Source: Bacteroidales bacterium UBA714
GTDB lineage: Bacteria > Bacteroidota > Bacteroidia > Bacteroidales > UBA932
DNA: 5,884 nucleotides
Direction of reading: 5' to 3'
Assembly (NCBI GenBank): GCA_002298075.1
Contig: DBLW01000006.1
Span: 1-5,884 of the forward strand
Under the pieces are notes generated by a model. That model did not search any database, was not told where the DNA came from, and worked only from the letters and a program-made list of their open reading frames with translations. Of the stretch, positions 5,254-5,884 are shown piece after piece; the first letter of the stretch is position 1; the number at the start of each line of letters is the position of its first letter. The translations under genes and the position numbers were made by a program.

Positions 5254-5884
5254 TTACAGGGACGGCGTCATTGGCGCTGTCCTTTTGTTTTGTGCGAAAT
5301 ATCCGGAAAATTCCCGGATAATGAGTTCGCGTTTCAGGTCTGCCCCGAGGGCGTAGTTCCCGAAGTCTATGCGATTTGCAAAACAGAGGTCATCCCCTTT
5401 GAAAAGGGTGACCTCTGCATTTTTCATTATTTCATTGATTTTGTCTGACGCTTCCTTAGGGATGACCAGGTGGCATGGTATCACTACTGATATAGGGTTC
5501 AGCCCTATGGCATGCGCTACGGCTCTCACGCCGGCCCTGTTCTGGCACAATTCCGCAAAGTCACTGTAGCATATCAGCCTTGCCCGTGGCTCTGCCTGTG
5601 CGGTGCCGGCTTCACCATGCGTCAGCTCAAAAAGCTTTTTCCATACTTTTTTCTGGAACGGTGTCCCGAAAAGAACCATGTCGTCCCAAGTTAGCGTCTG
5701 TCTGAGCCTCCAGACTTCCTCAAATCCTGCCCTTGAACATGATATTTCCCTTATGATGTTTCCTGAATCGGGCGATGTGCCGCATTTGTTTGCGGCCAGT
5801 CTTGCCGCTATTTGCGCGAAAAGCCTGTAGTCTGTGGATATTGCGGCGACTTTACCGTCTATTCTGACTATAAGCCATGTCCGG
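5254..5884 (-). CDS. Methylated-DNA--protein-cysteine S-methyltransferase (MGMT/Ogt family), 5' end outside window
   Basis: A DNA-repair protein that moves the alkyl group from O6-alkylguanine to its own cysteine. 209 residues are visible. The frame is open through the right edge with no start codon upstream of ATG 5679, and that ATG would sit only four residues before GTPFQKKVW and lose the N-terminal domain, so the true start is beyond the window. Seen: GTPFQKKVW, the DNA-binding helices YSDFAELC...VRAVAHAIGLNP, the active site IPCHLVIP, and GNYALGADLKRELIIRE. Mapped on human MGMT, Y114, the R128 arginine finger, N137, C145, H146, Y158, K165 and E172 are all kept at correct spacing. Oddities: R147 of PCHR is Leu; ~11 extra residues after HGE; ~27 extra residues between PCHLVIP and GNY. 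The N-terminal 68 residues show no clear motif. The gene converges on the SIMPL gene with 14 bp between stops. Activity is likely but not certain. Confidence 0.88.
   Translation of the reverse strand, partial: RTWLIVRIDGKVAAISTDYRLFAQIAARLAANKCGTSPDSGNIIREISCSRAGFEEVWRLRQTLTWDDMVLFGTPFQKKVWKKLFELTHGEAGTAQAEPRARLICYSDFAELCQNRAGVRAVAHAIGLNPISVVIPCHLVIPKEASDKINEIMKNAEVTLFKGDDLCFANRIDFGNYALGADLKRELIIREFSGYFAQNKRTAPMTPSL
5258..5290 (+). terminator. Intrinsic terminator of the SIMPL-domain gene
   Basis: AGGGACGGCG (5258-5267) pairs with CGCTGTCCTT (5275-5284) around a 7-nt loop. This is a 10-bp stem with two G-U pairs, running into a T-rich tract (TTTTGTTT). It starts 19 nt after the SIMPL stop codon. 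It lies inside the last codons of the convergent alkyltransferase gene. On the minus strand no T-run follows, so it should act on rightward transcription only. Confidence 0.8.
5384..5417. terminator. Terminator-like hairpin inside the alkyltransferase coding region
   Basis: CAGAGGTCA (5384-5392) pairs perfectly with TGACCTCTG (5409-5417). After a 2-nt bulge, CCCTT (5395-5399) pairs with AAGGG (5404-5408) around TGAA. On the plus strand it is followed by CATTTTTC; on the minus strand it is followed immediately by TTTTGC. It could be a backup terminator for rightward readthrough or, in the gene's own direction, a partial attenuator. It sits in the segment coding for the extra residues between PCHLVIP and GNY. 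The structure is clear; terminator function is inference. Confidence 0.45.

Noticed and set aside
5236..5830. Plus-strand open frames opposite the alkyltransferase gene
   Set aside because: The minus-strand frame carries all the conserved MGMT motifs. The plus-strand translations look like antisense noise.

Overview
The window looks like chromosomal DNA of a member of the order Bacteroidales (phylum Bacteroidota) with roughly balanced GC content. The basis is the protein families: a TonB-dependent receptor C-terminus, a DUF4876-type lipoprotein, a DUF6850-type outer membrane barrel, and a 'Fibrobacter succinogenes major paralogous' (FISUMP) domain lipoprotein. The genes also lack Shine-Dalgarno sequences and have A/T-rich initiation regions. 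The genus cannot be fixed from the sequence.

Left part (1-4250): four genes read rightward in one apparent operon. They are the 3' end of a TonB-dependent receptor gene, a DUF4876-type lipoprotein gene 24 bp later, a DUF6850-type beta-barrel gene overlapping the lipoprotein stop, and, after a 34-bp A/T-rich spacer, a FISUMP-domain lipoprotein gene. A strong intrinsic terminator at about 4217-4249 closes the unit. All four products carry export signals or outer membrane hallmarks. The unit is probably a cell-envelope import or surface-binding apparatus whose ligand cannot be read from the sequence.

Middle (4190-4534): a 345-bp gene-free stretch. Beyond the terminator it holds a 15-nt palindrome, a repeated 9-mer, a weak promoter candidate, and a compact region (4437-4503) that can fold as a three-way junction. 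That region lies just upstream of a gene for a SIMPL-domain (DUF541) membrane-anchored protein and could be a structured mRNA leader. It has a competing alternative pairing.

Right part (4535-5884): the SIMPL-domain gene reads right and converges on a leftward gene for an O6-alkylguanine-DNA alkyltransferase (MGMT/Ogt family) that runs off the right edge. The stops are 14 bp apart, and the SIMPL terminator lies inside the 3' end of the alkyltransferase gene. The alkyltransferase keeps its catalytic residues but has PCHL in place of the usual PCHR and two insertions. One insertion is encoded over a long terminator-like hairpin (5384-5417).

No mobile element, CRISPR array, tRNA or rRNA was seen. 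The items most worth a second look are the leader structure, the alkyltransferase insertion with its hairpin, and the uncharacterised envelope operon.
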